A stretch of DNA of 64,000 bases. It comes from Siphonodentalium dalli. Its lineage: Eukaryota; Mollusca; Scaphopoda; Gadilida; Siphonodentaliidae. The notes below the pieces were generated by a model, which was given only the letters and a program-made list of their open reading frames with translations, was not told the DNA's origin and ran no database searches. Each line of letters starts with the position of its first letter. The stretch's first letter is position 1. The stretch is from NCBI GenBank assembly GCA_032622095.1, contig CP136063.1, positions 142,073,450-142,137,449 on the forward strand, written 5' to 3'. Made by a program: the position numbers and the translations under genes. Of this stretch, positions 20,819 through 30,790 are shown piece by piece.

Positions 20819-23738
20819 TAATAACTAAAAACAGTCGCTTCAGAAATTACACCAATGCTGACAAAACTCTTTCAATCCTCAATCAACCAAGGGAAAATAC
20901 CAACTGACTGGAAAGAGGCATATATCACTCCATTGTACAAGAAAGGAGATAAAACATCTGCATCAAACTACCGTCCAGTATCTTTAACATCAATCTGCAG
21001 CAAAATTCTAGAACATATAATTCACCACCATCTAATCGGTTATCTGGAATCAAACGACCAGTTAACAGACTTTCAACATGGTTTCAGAAAGAACAGATCA
21101 TGTGAAACTCAACTTCTCTTGACGGTGGATGACTTAGCAAGAGGACTATTTAAAGGCGAACAGATCGACGCTGCACGACTCGACTTCTCCAAGGCATTCG
21201 ACAAGGTACCGCATCAGAGGTTACTACAAAAGTGCGTAGGACATGGCATAAATGACAACATCTTGGAATGGATAAAGGATTTTCTCTCAAACAGAACCCA
21301 GAGAGTCATCTTAGAAGGTCATCTCTCCGAAGAAAAATCTGTAACATCAGGAGTACCACAAGGAACAGTTATGGGACCATTACTGTTCCTTATCTACATC
21401 AACGACCTTCCCAAATGTGTGACAGCTACACCCCGCTTGTTTGCAGATGACTGCTTGCTGTACAGGACAGTAAAATCAAAAAAAGACGCTAAACTGCTCC
21501 AGGAAGACCTTGACAACCTTCAACTTTGGGAAAAGAAGTGGCAGATGGAATTCAATGCGGACAAATGCGAGATCATACGTATAACAAACAAAAGGAAACA
21601 AAATGTCTTGGAAACCCAGTACACCATTCATGGGAAACCACTACGATGTGTGAACTCTGCAAGGTATCTCGGTGTCTATGGGCAGCCAAATTAACATATA
21701 CTCAAATATTTGGAGATATCTCTAAATATTTGGAGATATCTCTAAATGATTTGGAGATATCTCTAAATATTTGGAGATATCTCTAAATATTTGGAGATAT
21801 CTCTAAATATTTGGAGATATCTCTAAATATTTGGAGATATCTCTAAATCAGCACATATCCATAATTGAACCTGGAATTGGACTTATCTCTAAATGAATTA
21901 GAGATATCTCCAAATTAATTGAAGACATCTCTAAATCATTTGAAGATATCTCTAATTCATTTGAGGATAAGTTCTTTTTGAACATATGTCACATATCCGT
22001 AAATAAAATACTTCTCCATAATTCGATTTGGAGATATCTCCAAATAATTGGAAATATCTCCAAATGATTTAGAGATATCTCTAATCATTTGGAGATATCT
22101 CTAAATGAATTGGATATATCTCTAAATAATTGGAGATATCTCTAAATCGACATATCCACAATTGGACATATCCGTAAATAAATACTTCTCCATAATTCGA
22201 TTTGGAGATATCTCTAAATATTTGGAGATATCTCTAAATATTTGGAGATATCTCTAATTCATTTGAAGATATCTCTAAATATTTGGAGATATCTCCAAAT
22301 AATTGGAGATATCTCCAAATGAATTGAAGATATCTCTAATTATTTGGAGATATCTCCAAATGAATTAGAGATATCTCTAAAAAATTGGAGATATCTCCAA
22401 ATGAATTGGAGATATCTCCAAATCGAATTAGAGATATCTCTAAATGATTTGCACTTCTCCTCAAATAATTACTTATCCGTAATAAAGAAGAGCAATTGGA
22501 GATATCTCCAAATCATTTAGAGATATCTCTAAATACATTGGAGATATCTCTAAATGAATTGGAGATATCTCTAAATGATTTATGGATAAGTGGATAAATC
22601 GAATATACTTCTCCGTAAATGCATTTGTGGATATCTCTAAATGATTTGAAGAGATCTTCAAATATTTGGAGATATCTCCAAATAATTGGAGATATCTCCA
22701 AATCAATTAGAGATATCTCCAAATGAATTAGAGATATCTCCAAATATTTAGAGATAGCTTCAAATGGTTTGGTGTCCTAAATAGTTAGGGTATGAATTGA
22801 AGAGGTCTCCAAATCGATTTAGAGACATCTGCAATGTATTTGAAGATATCTCCAAATGAATTAGAGATATCTCCAAATATTTGGAGATATCTCCAAATAT
22901 TTAGAGATATCTCCAAATATTTAGAGATATCTCCAAATATTTGAGTATATGTTAATTTGGCTGCCCATAGGTGTCAACATCAAGGAGGATGTTAGTTGGA
23001 ATGACCATGTTTCTAAGATCTGTAAAAAGGCAAAATTCTACAACAGCCTTCATTGGAAGAAACCTAACCAACTGCAGCCCCAACATCAAGAAGCAGTGTT
23101 ACAATGCCATGGTGCGTCCAATAGTAGAGTACTCATCGACTGTATGGAACCCACACACAGCGGAAAACATCGAGAAACTGGAGAAAGTTCAACTGAGAGC
23201 AGCCAGAATGGTCCAGAACAACTACCAATGGAGGAGCAACACAAGAACGATGGTGAAAAACCTTGGATGGAAATCACTTGAAGAAAGACGAAAAGATGCC
23301 ACCTTGTCTATGTTCTTCAAGTGTATCAAAGGACTGGTCGTCACAAATCAAGCTACTCTACTTGTGAAGAGCAAAACCAACGCCAGATCACGAGGCCATA
23401 ACCAGCGCTACACTCAGCATCATGTGCGAGTAGACGCATAAAAATACTCCTTCTTTCCGTCGGCCATACGGATGTGGAACGCCCTATCTGAAGAGGCAGT
23501 GGCTTGCACCTCCCTGGAAGACTTTCAGAAGGAGATGCTCAAAACAGGCTACTGAGGATGACAGAACCGATTTTTTAACTCCACTCATGATGATTTTACT
23601 TGTATTATACACAATCCTTATTTTAAATTCACCAATATTGGCTTTTAACGACATCCTCATCCGCCTGTGCGCACAAATGCGATAATATTCATACAGAAGC
23701 CTTCTGCAGGGAGTTGCATTTTATCGGAAGAAGAAGAA
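20819..23738 (+). pseudogene. CR1/Jockey-like LINE, 5'-truncated, inserted in PLE 2
   Basis: Begins within the RT N-terminus (LKTVASEITPMLTKLF) and contains AYITPLYKKGDKTSASNYRPV, motif A LDFSKAFDKVPH, SGVPQGTVMGPLLFLIYIND and the catalytic RLFADDCLLY, then SARYLGV. There it is split by a satellite element (21677-22969) and resumes at NIKEDVSWNDHVSKICKKA. A frameshift near 23030 precedes the C-terminal region (NAMVRPIVEYSSTVWNP ... FQKEMLKTGY, stop near 23554) and an early stop lies at 23439. The 3' end appears to be a (GAA)n tail at 23726-23741; a GAA at both edges is the only visible TSD, so the boundaries are approximate. Apurinic endonuclease and ORF1 are missing. Insertion 6 of 7. Confidence 0.85.
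21677..22969. mobile_element. palindromic-satellite TIR element (GGAGATATCTCC type), copy 3
   Basis: Perfect inverted ends TATGGGCAGCCAAATTAACA and the reverse, with 6-bp TSD GGTGTC (21671-21676, 22970-22975). Nearly all of the 1293 bp is an array of about 40 copies of the palindrome GGAGATATCTCC or GAGATATCTC variants joined by AAATATTT, AAATAATT or AAATGAATT linkers (~20-bp period), with three or four short breaks containing CACATATCC, ACTTCTCC and GGATAAGT phrases. No unique middle and no coding capacity. Removing it restores YLGVNIKEDVSW in the LINE. Same plan as copies 1 and 2 but an unrelated core sequence. Confidence 0.9.
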
Positions 23739-23936
23739 GAACCCTTAGTAACAACATTCTCAAAAGGACTACCAGACCTGCCAATGATAACGAGGAAGTA
23801 TATGGGAGCATTACACGAATCGGCTAGGATGAAGAAAGTCTTTGATTCTCCCCCTTTAATATCATATCGGAGAGACAACAACTTGGGCGATATATTGGTA
23901 CACAGAAAGACAGCTAAAGCCGTCCGTACTCCAACC
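23739..23936 (+). pseudogene. PLE 2, fragment 6 (RT-endonuclease linker)
   Basis: Reads EPLVTTFSKGLPDLPMITRK, continues to VFDSPPLISYRRDNNLGDIL and ends AVRTP. The 'VTTF...LP...I' and 'PPlisYRRdxNLrDiLVrxK' blocks are the conserved linker between the RT and the endonuclease of ordinary PLEs. It ends at the TSD CTCCAACC of the next insertion and continues after 30118. Confidence 0.9.
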
Positions 23937-24242
23937 CACAGGAGCTTGTAATTTGGTCAAAACCCCTCTTTTATTGGCAGAACCACCACCCGGGACCATA
24001 GGTCACGGAAGGAACGAAACACGAATTTGTTGCCACCCATTTTGAACTCAGCTGTATTCCTACAAAAAATATATTTTCACTAAAAACTTTTGGTACCTCT
24101 TACACCTTAGATGCCAATCTACAACATTCCATAGGTATATTTTTCCAGTTCTTCGAAAACCTCACTTTATTTCGGTAATGTATTGTAAATTCACCAACGA
24201 ACACAAATCTGCGACACCTCCATCACCCGTTCTAGAATCTGA

Positions 24243-24573
24243 GCAGCGGAAATGGTACCGAAATATGCGGAAACTTTAAAACTATGATCCGGAGACGGAT
24301 AGCATGAAAGTACCGTTTATAATTTCGAACATAGCTGCTGATTACATGTTTATTACATGACCGAAACTGATCAATTGTGTCAAATACAATTTAATATATG
24401 TAATTCTGCGTCAATCATACGTCGTGGTTGGTATAACACAATTTTTAACCAAGAATTCGAAGAGCTCCTGATCAGGTACGTATTATACAAAGAATGCACT
24501 GGCCAGATAAAATTTCGACCAGATGTATTATGTATCAAAATGATCATTGGGCAATTCCTGCAATCGATCTAAT
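24243..24573. other. internal part of the 6.2-kb element, no recognised gene
   Basis: A 71-residue frame (24357-24572) has no recognisable motif. No transposase signature seen. Confidence 0.35.
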
Positions 24574-24652
24574 CACAGGAGCTTGGAGTATGGTCCCGGT
24601 GGTGGTTCCGCCAATACAAGAGGGTTTTTTACCAAATTCCAAGCTCCCTGTG
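24574..24652. mobile_element. 79-bp miniature element derived from the 306-bp-TIR family
   Basis: Starts CACAGGAGCTTGGA and ends CCAAGCTCCCTGTG, with the GGTCCCGG(T)GGTGGTTC and AATACAAGAGGG phrases of the larger element's TIR, almost as a fold-back of the first ~60 bp of that TIR. Flanked by ATCTAAT on both sides (24567-24573, 24653-24659). It is among the smallest flanked elements in the window. Confidence 0.75.
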
Positions 24653-24659
24653 ATCTAAT

Positions 24660-25060
24660 AAATATTGTCTGAGTCATTTTTGGCTCATTTGCATAAAAAA
24701 CATGGCCGACAGCAGCCATCTTGGATTTCAAATTTGCACCCTTTAGCACGAACAAGAAGTCGCAATGTTGGTCCGATCATAATTAAATTGGTCATGGAGG
24801 TTGACATTGACATGTAGATGGAACGAATAATTTTGGAGTGAATTCCCCAAGAAACATGGCCGCCGTCGGCGATAACCCTGCATATATAAATCAATAACAC
24901 TGCCTAGAGCTTTGTCGATGCACCGATCATCGTGAAATTTTCATGGGTCATGACATCGATATCAAAATGAGAACGAATCATTGCTATATACTGTAGCATT
25001 GGTACGATCATCGTGAAATTATTCATAGAAACATGACCGCCGTAGGATTTCAGCCACTCG
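24660..25060 (+). repeat. decayed units of the ~160-bp minisatellite family
   Basis: Two to three degenerate units with CATGGCCGACAGCAGCCATC, 'GACATTGACATGTAGATGG' and 'AAACATGGCCGCCG' phrases, clearly related to the arrays at 1, 50 and 59 kb but with no intact ends. Confidence 0.6.
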
Positions 25061-25478
25061 TTTCATCGACCATGAAAGTTACATTAAGTAATGTTTTTAA
25101 TATTTTTGTGGGGTATTTTCGACTTTGAGAAAAACAATGCCATATGGCGGCTAGCTGTCTTGAATTTCCAATTCATGAGCACAGGCTATATAATCATATG
25201 CCTAAAGCCATTCTTTGAGAGTTTTGGTGATGATTCGTTACGAGCCACGAGTGACGTATACTATTTATATATCCTGGTAGTGATACAATTGACAATACTT
25301 ATAGTTGCTTATTAAATAAAATTTATGTTAGCGAGTTTATCACTAACTCAAATTTATAAACTAGTTATTCGGTAAACCAGTTTGCCTTTCAACTTGTACA
25401 AATAAAACGTATACCGTAAAGAATACGCAGGATAACATGAAAGAATCTTATTACATTTTGTTACTATATTTGGCATAT
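25061..25478. other. no recognisable gene
   Basis: AT-rich. The phrase TTTTGTGGGGTATTTTCGAC near 25104 resembles the 191-bp repeat at 6.2-6.6 kb (TTTGGGGGGTTTTCGACTT) but the match is short. Confidence 0.3.
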
Positions 25479-25520
25479 CTATTATATATTTTGAAAGATC
25501 TGTGTGTGTATGTATGTGTT

Positions 25521-25560
<40 letters not shown>

Positions 25561-26363
25561 AAATCGATGGACTCGAAAACGACTAAGCCAATTTCGATGA
25601 AATTTGGTATTTTAGGGTATTTTCGGCCGGAGACGAACATAGGCATATTTATTTGTCCGTGCGACGTCAACTTTTCACGTGCGGAGGTCAAATCTATTTT
25701 TACGCCGTTTTTGCGCTAATATATTTCAGTTCGGTGCTCACAAATCGATTCGATATAGCGCGAATAATAAATTGCCAGTCATATAATTTGCACGGTTAGA
25801 ATCTGTGTGGCTTCATCTTTCGAACGATATATAATATGTATGTATCCGTTTTAGTTATCTGCCTCAATTATTAGGTACAAGTGGTACGATGCTTTTATCA
25901 GGATAAAATCAATGCGTAATTTCTATGACGTCGTCAGAGGTCATAAAGTTAGATTACGTTAACTCTCACCCTGCCGATGCATTTGACTGTGTCGCGTTAA
26001 CTCATCACCGGCCGAGGTATCCGCAAATGACATTGGGCTATATATCTCGGAAACGGGTGTAGCTATCGACTTGAAATTTGGTATGTGAATGTATCTTGCC
26101 CCGGATACGAATTTTGTCGGGTCGCCGAGCACGTGCGACGCCAGCTTCGCGCATGCGCAGACGAGATCTCGGAAACGGGTTGAGATATTGACTTTAAATT
26201 TGGTATGTGAATGTATCTTGCCCCGGATACGAATTTTATCGGGTCGCCGAGCACGTGCGACACCAGCTTCGCGCATGCGCAGACCAGATCTAGGAAACGG
26301 GTGGAGCAATCGACTTGAAATTTGGTTTTTTAATAGCCCGGACGAAGTCGGGTCACCTTCTAG
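25479..26363 (+). mobile_element. Helitron-like non-autonomous element, copy 1 of 4
   Basis: Starts A|TCTATTATATATTTTGAAAG, then a (TG)n tract, an ~500-bp unique body (with GGTATTTTCGGCCGGAGACG), two or three ~122-bp units (CGGAAACGGGT ... GCGCATGCGCAGAC) and a 3' end of hairpin (GCCCGGAC gaa GTCGGGT), short spacer, CTAG|T. These are Helitron ends with A-T insertion. The 122-bp units are the same as in the minus-strand copies at 9.7-10.85 kb, so both groups are one superfamily. Frames with HTHTHT and SCPCRV-like peptides are repeat artefacts. Confidence 0.75.
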
Positions 26364-26604
26364 TTATGATATAAATGGCGAGCTTTTGTACCCTACATTG
26401 ACAATTTTGAATTTCGCGAAACTAAACACTCGTTCTATATATCGTTACCTAATTGAAGAAAAATGTTTTCTCTCGTCAACTAAGACACGTATTTGTTCGT
26501 CAGAACTAGTAAAAAACAGCATTTTATGTGGAAATAATCAAGATATTCTGGCAACGAATATGCACCAAAACGCACAAAGGAATCGCTTCATGCATAGGCA
26601 TATA
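26364..26604. other. spacer between Helitron-like copies
   Basis: 241 bp of unrecognised sequence. The stretch before copy 2 (GGCATATATC) resembles the one before copy 1 (TTGGCATATC), so copy 1 plus this spacer may be one arm of a larger duplication. Confidence 0.35.
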
Positions 26605-26647
26605 TCTATTATATATTTTGAAAGATCTGTGTGTGTATGTGTTTGTT

Positions 26648-26689
<42 letters not shown>

Positions 26690-27492
26690 AAATCGATGGA
26701 CTCGAAAACGACTAAGCCAATTTCGATGAAATTTGGTATTTGGATGTGTTTTCGGCCGGAGACGAACATAGGCATATTTATTTGTCCGTGCGAGGTCAAC
26801 TTTTCACGTGCGGAGGTCAAATCTATTTTTACGCCGTTTTTGCGCTAATATATTTCAGTTCGGTGCTCACAAATCGATTCGATATAGCGCGAATAATAAA
26901 TTGCCAGTCATATAATTTGCACGGTTAGAATCTGTGTGGCTTCATCTTTCCAACGATATATAATATGTATGTATCCGTTTTAGTTATCTGCCTCAATTAT
27001 TAGGTACAAGTGGTACGATGCTTTTATCGGGATAAAATCAATGCGTAAATTCTATGACGTCGTCAGAGGTCATAAAGTTAGATTACGTTAACTCTCACCC
27101 TGCCGATGCATTTGACTGTGTCGCGTTAACTCATCACCGGCCGAGGTATCCGCAAATGACATTGGGCTATATATCTCGGAAACGGGTGTAGCTATCGACT
27201 TGAAATTTGGTATGTGAATGTATCTTGCCCCGGATACGAATTTTATCGGGTCGCCGAGCACGTGCGACGCCAGCTTCGCGCATGCGCAGACGAGATCTCG
27301 GAAACGGGTTGAGATATTGACTTTAAATTTGGTATGTGAATGTATCTTGCCCCGGATACGAATTTTATCGGGTCGCCGAGCACGTGCGACACCAGCTTCG
27401 CGCATGCGCAGACCAGATCTAGGAAACGGGTGGAGCAATCGACTTGAAATTTGGTTTTTTAATAGCCCGGACGAAGTCGGGTCACCTTCTAG
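26605..27492 (+). mobile_element. Helitron-like non-autonomous element, copy 2 of 4
   Basis: 888 bp, same ends and body as copy 1 with few differences. The CTAG at 27489-27492 is followed without a gap by the TC of copy 3. Confidence 0.75.
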
Positions 27493-27535
27493 TCTATTAT
27501 ATATTTTGAAAGATCTGTGTGTGTATGTGTTTGTT

Positions 27536-27571
<36 letters not shown>

Positions 27572-28252
27572 AAATCGATGGACTCGAAAACGACTAAGCC
27601 AATTTCGATGAAATTTGGTATTTGGATGTGTTTTCGGCCGGAGACGAACATAGGCATATTTATTTGTCCGTGCGAGGTCAACTTTTCACGTGCGGAGGTC
27701 AAATCTATTTTTACGCCGTTTTTGCGCTAATATATTTCAGTTCGGTGCTCACAAATCGATTCGATATAGCGCGAATAATAAATTGCCAGTCATATAATTT
27801 GCACGGTTAGAATCTGTGTGGCTTCATCTTTCCAACGATATATAATATGTATGTATCCGTTTTAGTTATCTGCCTCAATTAATAGGTACAAGTGGTACGA
27901 TGCTTTTATCGGGATAAAATCAATGCGTAAATTCTATGACGTCGTCAGAGGTCATAAAGTTAGATTACGTTAACTCTCACCCTGCCGATGCATTTGACTG
28001 TGTCGCGTTAACTCATCACCGGCCGAGGTATCCGCAAATGACATTGGGCTATATATCTCGGAAACGGGTGTAGCTATCGACTTGAAATTTGGTATGTGAA
28101 TGTATCTTGCCCCGGATACGAATTTTATCGGGTCGCCGAGCACGTGCGACACCAGCTTCGCGCATGCGCAGACCAGATCTAGGAAACGGGTGGAGCAATC
28201 GACTTGAAATTTGGTTTTTTAATAGCCCGGACGAAGTCGGGTCACCTTCTAG
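27493..28252 (+). mobile_element. Helitron-like non-autonomous element, copy 3 of 4
   Basis: 760 bp: identical plan but one ~122-bp unit fewer than copies 2 and 4, so units are gained or lost between tandem copies. Ends CTAG at 28249-28252 and abuts copy 4. Confidence 0.75.
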
Positions 28253-28296
28253 TCTATTATATATTTTTGAAAGATCTGTGTGTGTATGTGTTTGTT

Positions 28297-28332
<36 letters not shown>

Positions 28333-29135
28333 AAATCGATGGACTCGAAAACGACTAAGCCAATTTCGATGAAATTTGGTATTTGGATGTGTTTTCGGCC
28401 GGAGACGAACATAGGCATATTTATTTGTCCGTGCGAGGTCAACTTTTCACGTGCGGAGGTCAAATCTATTTTTACGCCGTTTTTGCGCTAATATATTTCA
28501 GTTCGGTGCTCACAAATCGATTCGATATAGCGCGAATAATAAATTGCCAGTCATATAATTTGCACGGTTAGAATCTGTGTGGCTTCATCTTTCCAACGAT
28601 ATATAATATGTATGTATCCGTTTTAGTTATCTGCCTCAATTATTAGGTACAAGTGGTACGATGCTTTTATCGGGATAAAATCAATGCGTAAATTCTATGA
28701 CGTCGTCAGAGGTCATAAAGTTAGATTACGTTAACTCTCACCCTGCCGATGCATTTGACTGTGTCGCGTTAACTCATCACCGGCCGAGGTATCCGCAAAT
28801 GACATTGGGCTATATATCTCGGAAACGGGTGTAGCTATCGACTTGAAATTTGGTATGTGAATGTATCTTGCCCCGGATACGAATTTTATCGGGTCGCCGA
28901 GCACGTGCGACGCCAGCTTCGCGCATGCGCAGACGAGATCTCGGAAACGGGTTGAGATATTGACTTTAAATTTGGTATGTGAATGTATCTTGCCCCGGAT
29001 ACGAATTTTATCGGGTCGCCGAGCACGTGCGACACCAGCTTCGCGCATGCGCAGACCAGATCTAGGAAACGGGTGGAGCAATCGACTTGAAATTTGGTTT
29101 TTTAATAGCCCGGACGAAGTCGGGTCACCTTCTAG
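28253..29135 (+). mobile_element. Helitron-like non-autonomous element, copy 4 of 4
   Basis: 883 bp, 5' TCTATTATATATTTTTGAAAG, 3' CTAG at 29132-29135 followed by T and a TA tract. Copies 2, 3 and 4 form a gap-free head-to-tail trimer. Confidence 0.75.
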
Positions 29136-29136
29136 T

Positions 29137-29812
29137 ATATATATATACCAGGCCTCCCCGTGAGTCTATATATCTTTTTTTTCTTCTACTTTGTGATATT
29201 CGATCAGTGGGTTGATTACTATTACTATTATATGATGGATAGTTTAGGTCTATAAACAGATCGCGACAGAGAGAGAGAGAGAGATGGGAGAGAGAGAGAG
29301 AGGGAGAGAGAGAGAGAGAAGAGAGAGAGGAGAGAGAGAAGAGAGATGGGAGAGAGAGAGTTGTGGTCCCCTTATGACCAATCATTGCAACAAGTAGCAT
29401 TACCAAGTCAAGTAGTACATAGGCCTACCGGTGCACAACGAACATAAAAAAAAACAATACCACGTGGTCGTGCCATAAATAGAAATAAATTATATTTAAA
29501 ATATTTGTACTAATTACCATTCAGTCAAATGAAGAATATCTTCTTGGACAGTCGTCATTTTCATCAGATGATAACAGCAGACAGACAAATACAAAAAAAA
29601 TCAAGAAAATACACAAAACATCAGGATAAGATCATCAAAAACGCGCATAGTATGACGCAAACATAAACTGATTTAAGTTTTCTGGCGCCTAAGTTCGAAA
29701 ACCGCACGCACTTTCAAATATTTTTGAATTTCGCGGGCTTTAAATTTAGGTTTCGATTTTATTTCGTTCCGACTTTGTTATTCCGGAAAAATGGTTTTGT
29801 GCCATTTGTCAT
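29137..29812. repeat. GA-rich microsatellite and unrecognised spacer
   Basis: A (GA)n tract with GGGA interruptions at 29267-29360; the rest (29361-29812) is AT-rich with no recognised gene and runs up to the right 306-bp TIR. Confidence 0.6.
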
Positions 29813-30118
29813 TCAGATTCTAGAACGGGTGATGGAGGTGTCGCAGATTTGTGTTCGTTGGTGAATTTACAATACATTACCGAAATAAAGTGAGGTTTTC
29901 GAAGAACTGGAAAAATATACCTATGGAATGTTGTAGATTGGCATCTAAGGTGTAAGAGGTACCAAAAGTTTTTAGTGAAAATATATTTTTTGTAGGAATA
30001 CAGTTGAGTTCAAAATGGGTGGCAACAAATTCGTGTTTCGTTCCTTCCGTGACCTATGGTCCCGGGTGGTGGTTCTGCCAATAAAAGAGGGGTTTTGACC
30101 AAATTCCAAGCTCCTGTG

Positions 30119-30546
30119 CTCCAAACAACCTGTGCACAGATGAATGTGAAGTATGCAAGATAATAATTACGGATCCCATCAAATCGACGGACTTGATTAA
30201 TGAGTACAAAGTGGCACAGAATGCTAAAGTGTGATTGTAGGAACGTCGTATATGGCCTAATTTGTGACAAGTGTTCATGCACGGTGTATGTGGGAGAAAC
30301 ATCACGGGAACTGAAAGAAAGAGTTACAGAACATATGCGAGACATTCGCCTGCATCCAGATAAGCCGGTGTATGACCATTTCAATACAAATGGACATTCA
30401 CTTATAGATATGAAGGTAGTCGTGTTAGAGTATGCTAGTGGGAGTCGCTACTTCAGACTTATAAAAGAGAATGGTTGGATACGCCGGCTAAGAACGTGCT
30501 ACGGGGTTGGATTCAACACTAAAATCAACAACATTGGCGCCAGGTA
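30119..30546 (+). pseudogene. PLE 2, fragment 7: zinc-finger linker and GIY-YIG endonuclease
   Basis: After the TSD the frame reads NNLCTDECEVCK (Cys cluster), shifts by one base near 30225, then gives CDCRNVVYGLICDKCSCTVY followed by VGETSRELKERV, the GIY-YIG signature, and continues VYDHFNTNGHS ... ENGWIRRLRTCYGVGFNTKI before a stop at 30544-30546. This is the C-terminal endonuclease of a Penelope-like element, complete in length. It lies 6.2 kb from the linker it belongs to. Confidence 0.9.
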
Positions 30547-30790
30547 ATTTGGCGCGAAATGAAATCGATCACTAACGTACATACGTCAGGTAAACAAACT
30601 CAATATCCGTCTGGCATTTACGAATGCGTTGATGTCAGAGCAACATGTAGACTTTACTGTGTTAATCGTTTTCCACTGACGAAGGCCTATGGTCGAAAGC
30701 TATGGAATGAGCTAATAAATCATTTTATATTAATGACAATTGGTCCCTTTATCTGGACTTTATACATATACTTATTTGATAATTGTTTTA
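30547..30790 (+). other. probable PLE 2 3' non-coding region
   Basis: Directly downstream of the endonuclease stop. Contains the CTGACGA...GAAA motif described in the next entry. The 3' boundary is not defined; no matching TSD was found. Confidence 0.4.
30676..30715 (+). ncRNA. hammerhead-ribozyme-like core in the PLE 2 3' region
   Basis: CTGACGA (30676-30682) is followed by a 4-bp stem GGCC/GGTC with a three-base loop, then GAAA (30695-30698), then a possible 3-bp stem GCT/AGC with an 8-base loop and TA. CUGANGA-stem-GAAA is the conserved hammerhead core, and PLEs are known to carry minimal hammerheads in their terminal repeats. Stem I is weak here (little pairing before CTGACGA and after TAA), so this may be decayed or active only as a dimer. 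Confidence 0.35.

Larger units (their letters stand above)
23937..30118. mobile_element. 6.2-kb element with 306-bp terminal inverted repeats and 8-bp TSD
   Basis: Terminal inverted repeats at 23937-24242 and 29813-30118 are nearly identical (I see about two differences). Ends are CACAGGAGCTTG / CAAGCTCCTGTG, and the flanks CTCCAACC (23929-23936) and CTCCAAAC (30119-30126) make an 8-bp TSD with one mismatch. Eight-bp TSDs fit hAT or P-type transposons; no transposase is visible, so the class is open. Between the TIRs are a 79-bp mini-copy of its own ends, decayed minisatellite, four Helitron-like copies and a GA microsatellite: most of its length is passenger sequence. Insertion 7 of 7 in PLE 2: it separates the linker from the endonuclease. 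Confidence 0.85.

Noticed and set aside
25482-28571. Frames with long Cys-Val or His-Thr runs
   Set aside because: Translations of TG/AC microsatellites and of the Helitron-like body, repeated in all four copies; no gene.
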